Assembly (NCBI GenBank): GCA_002868985.1 | Contig: PKTV01000488.1 | Span: forward strand, 1 to 5,081 | Direction: 5' to 3' | DNA from: Desulfobacteraceae bacterium | GTDB taxonomy: Bacteria > Desulfobacterota > Desulfobacteria > Desulfobacterales > UBA11574 | DNA length: 5,081 bases | Shown: positions 4,971 through 5,081 of the stretch, in pieces | Numbering within the stretch: position 1 is the stretch's first letter | How the letters are laid out: each line of letters starts with the position of its first letter | Translations under genes and position numbers: made by a program | Notes under the pieces: generated by a model | Database searches by the model: none | What the model saw: only the letters and a program-made list of their open reading frames with translations | What the model was told of the DNA's origin: nothing

Positions 4971-5081
4971 ATGAGAAATTACAGAAAGCCTGTTCAGTCC
5001 AAAGGGTATAGAAATTTATTTTGTCCTTACTATAGGAATTGTTTGGATCATGCCAGTAAAAGACATTGGGATTGTTGGACA
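4971..5081 (+). CDS. Short Cys-rich protein, N-terminal 37 codons (cut by window edge)
   Basis: The frame starts at ATG 4971 behind a good ribosome site (AAGGAG, 4958-4963, seven-base spacing) and is open to the window end. The product begins MRNYRKPVQSKGYRNLFCPYY, then RNCLDHASKRHWDCWT. It is basic at the N-terminus, with Cys at 18, 24 and 35 and several aromatic residues. The C-P-x4-C spacing followed by a W-x-C-W segment suggests a small zinc-ribbon-like or other metal-binding protein whose last Cys would lie just beyond the edge. This is inference. It resembles short uncharacterised proteins I associate with Desulfobacterales, unverified. It has no signal peptide. Its own regulated-looking promoter suggests an independent unit. 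Confidence 0.7.
   Translation, partial: MRNYRKPVQSKGYRNLFCPYYRNCLDHASKRHWDCWT

Overview
The window reads as ordinary chromosomal sequence from an anaerobic bacterium, most likely a sulfate-reducing Desulfobacterota (Desulfobacterales-like). This is inferred from the gene mix: a phosphoglycerate mutase of the cofactor-independent type, a rubredoxin-less rubrerythrin-like diiron protein, a DUF2156-type acyltransferase-like protein, and two short proteins of a kind I associate with that group. It also fits the moderate GC content and AT-rich spacers. No taxonomic marker is present, so the assignment is tentative.

Layout. On the minus strand, the left edge carries the N-terminal 117 codons of an MntP-family manganese exporter, preceded by a 71-residue hypothetical protein gene in the same orientation. 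A spacer of about 340 bases follows, holding a compact three-stem inverted-repeat cluster, short direct repeats and the divergent promoter regions. On the plus strand comes a probable two-gene unit: a 293-residue DUF2156/LPG-synthase-C-like protein and, 24 bases later, a complete gpmI (517 residues, all metal ligands present). A 644-base gene-free spacer follows. Its first half is GC-rich and folds into a nested multi-branch structure; its second half holds operator-like palindromes and promoter candidates. Then comes a 167-residue ferritin-like diiron protein (GTG start). Right behind its stop codon lies a decayed 3' end of a 2-Cys peroxiredoxin gene. A well-formed TTGACA promoter with a palindrome in its spacer then precedes a short Cys-rich protein that runs off the right edge.

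How the pieces fit. Two themes are visible, both inferred. One is manganese: a manganese exporter stands near a Mn-dependent iPGM, transcribed away from it. The other is oxidative stress: a rubrerythrin-like protein with elaborate upstream dyads, followed directly by peroxiredoxin debris. In three genes (small minus-strand gene, DUF2156 gene, gpmI) the longest ORF begins at an ATG upstream of or overlapping the Shine-Dalgarno sequence, so the true start is 3 to 5 codons further in.

I see no CRISPR array, tRNA, rRNA, insertion sequence or transposase gene. The least explained parts are the structured element at about 3493-3657, the peroxiredoxin relic, and the two operator-like promoter regions. 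I found no convincing multi-gene novel system.
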